64,000 nt of DNA, from the NCBI RefSeq assembly GCF_029167105.1, contig NZ_JARFML010000014.1, forward strand, positions 1 to 64,000, read 5' to 3'. The notes under the pieces are model-generated. The model saw only the letters and a list, made by a program, of their open reading frames with translations, ran no database searches and was not told the DNA's origin. This DNA is from Bradyrhizobium yuanmingense (GTDB lineage Bacteria; Pseudomonadota; Alphaproteobacteria; Rhizobiales; Xanthobacteraceae). Positions 63,813 through 64,000 of the stretch are shown here, in pieces (position 1 is the first letter of the stretch; each line of letters starts with the position of its first letter). A program made the position numbers and the translations under genes.

Positions 63813-64000
63813 ATGACGCATGTGACGCTGCGAAGCGAGTTCGAAACCCTGATCGACCCCTATGCGCCGGTCGCACAGATCGGCACCGGCTTCGACTTCA
63901 CGGAAGGGCCGATCTGGCACCCGGTCGATCATTATCTGCTGTTCTCGGACATGCCGGCCGACGTGCGGCGGCGCTGGGATGCGCGGCGCGGCGTCGTCGA
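63813..64000 (+). CDS. SMP-30/gluconolactonase family protein, N-terminal part
   Basis: Only 62 residues are in the window. MTHVTLRSEFETLIDPYAPV is followed by IGTGFDFTEGPIWHPVDHYL and LLFSDMPADVRRRW, the opening of the beta-propeller lactonase family (Glu in FTEGPIW is a metal ligand). It continues past the right edge. GAGGATCGACCG precedes the ATG. Confidence 0.8.
   Translation, partial: MTHVTLRSEFETLIDPYAPVAQIGTGFDFTEGPIWHPVDHYLLFSDMPADVRRRWDARRGVV

Overview
The window looks like chromosome of a Bradyrhizobium-type alphaproteobacterium. Three things point there: high-GC third positions with long antisense shadow frames, the AGCATGATC...GATCATGCT and CCCTCACCC-type intergenic palindromes that I associate with that group, and very dense catabolic and ABC-transport operons. 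This assignment is inference from style, not from a marker gene. No rRNA, tRNA or CRISPR array was seen. The left edge (1-226) is the frameshifted tail of an IS transposase.

Region 1 (244-14734) is a catabolic island for an aromatic or indolic compound. A leftward operon runs nitrilase, gentisate-type ring-cleavage dioxygenase, FAA-hydrolase-family enzyme, hotdog thioesterase, EthD-like protein. Rightward and divergent are the two subunits of an indolepyruvate:ferredoxin-type oxidoreductase, followed by two tandem MarR regulators. Convergent to these is an operon of PDR-type reductase, Rieske oxygenase alpha and beta, CoA ligase and SDR. Two promoters, before iorA and before the reductase, share the dyad TATG-N6-CATA, which makes a single MarR-controlled regulon likely. 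The gene set and the tandem MarR pair resemble published iad-type auxin (indole-3-acetate) degradation loci; this is inferred.

Region 2 (14970-30687) is organised around a LacI-family regulator at 23986. Its divergent intergenic region carries a perfect 18-bp palindrome and a second near-palindrome. Leftward lie a DapA-family aldolase/lyase, CaiB-type CoA transferase, acyl-CoA dehydrogenase, two MaoC hotdog proteins (one lacking catalytic residues), a second DapA-like enzyme, a frameshifted EthD-like gene, a polar amino-acid-type ABC importer and a third DapA-like enzyme. Rightward lie a tautomerase, acyl-CoA dehydrogenase, family I CoA transferase, MaoC hydratase and a second solute-binding protein paralogous to the first. 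A LysR regulator closes the region.

Region 3 (30700-43666) has an amidase, a three-subunit molybdenum hydroxylase of the form II CO-dehydrogenase-like type, and a spermidine/putrescine-type ABC importer with a Tat-exported binding protein, all leftward. A LysR regulator is divergent from a metallo-beta-lactamase-fold hydrolase and an alpha/beta hydrolase.

Region 4 (43865-end) is the most unusual. It is one long rightward cluster: branched-chain-type binding protein, AraC regulator, two permeases, an ATPase, a LivF-type ATPase fused to a Tm-1-like (UPF0261) domain, a Tm-1 C-terminal-like TIM barrel, a 971-residue SPFH/flotillin-like membrane protein with 44-residue hendecad repeats, two SRPBCC (CoxG-like) proteins, a molybdenum hydroxylase whose large subunit is split into two translationally coupled genes, MoxR ATPase, VWA protein, amidohydrolase, metallo-beta-lactamase-fold protein and the start of an SMP-30 family protein. 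Tight spacing and repeated start/stop overlaps argue that it acts as one unit: uptake of an unknown solute, its molybdoenzyme oxidation on or near the membrane, then hydrolysis. I know of no described system with this composition.
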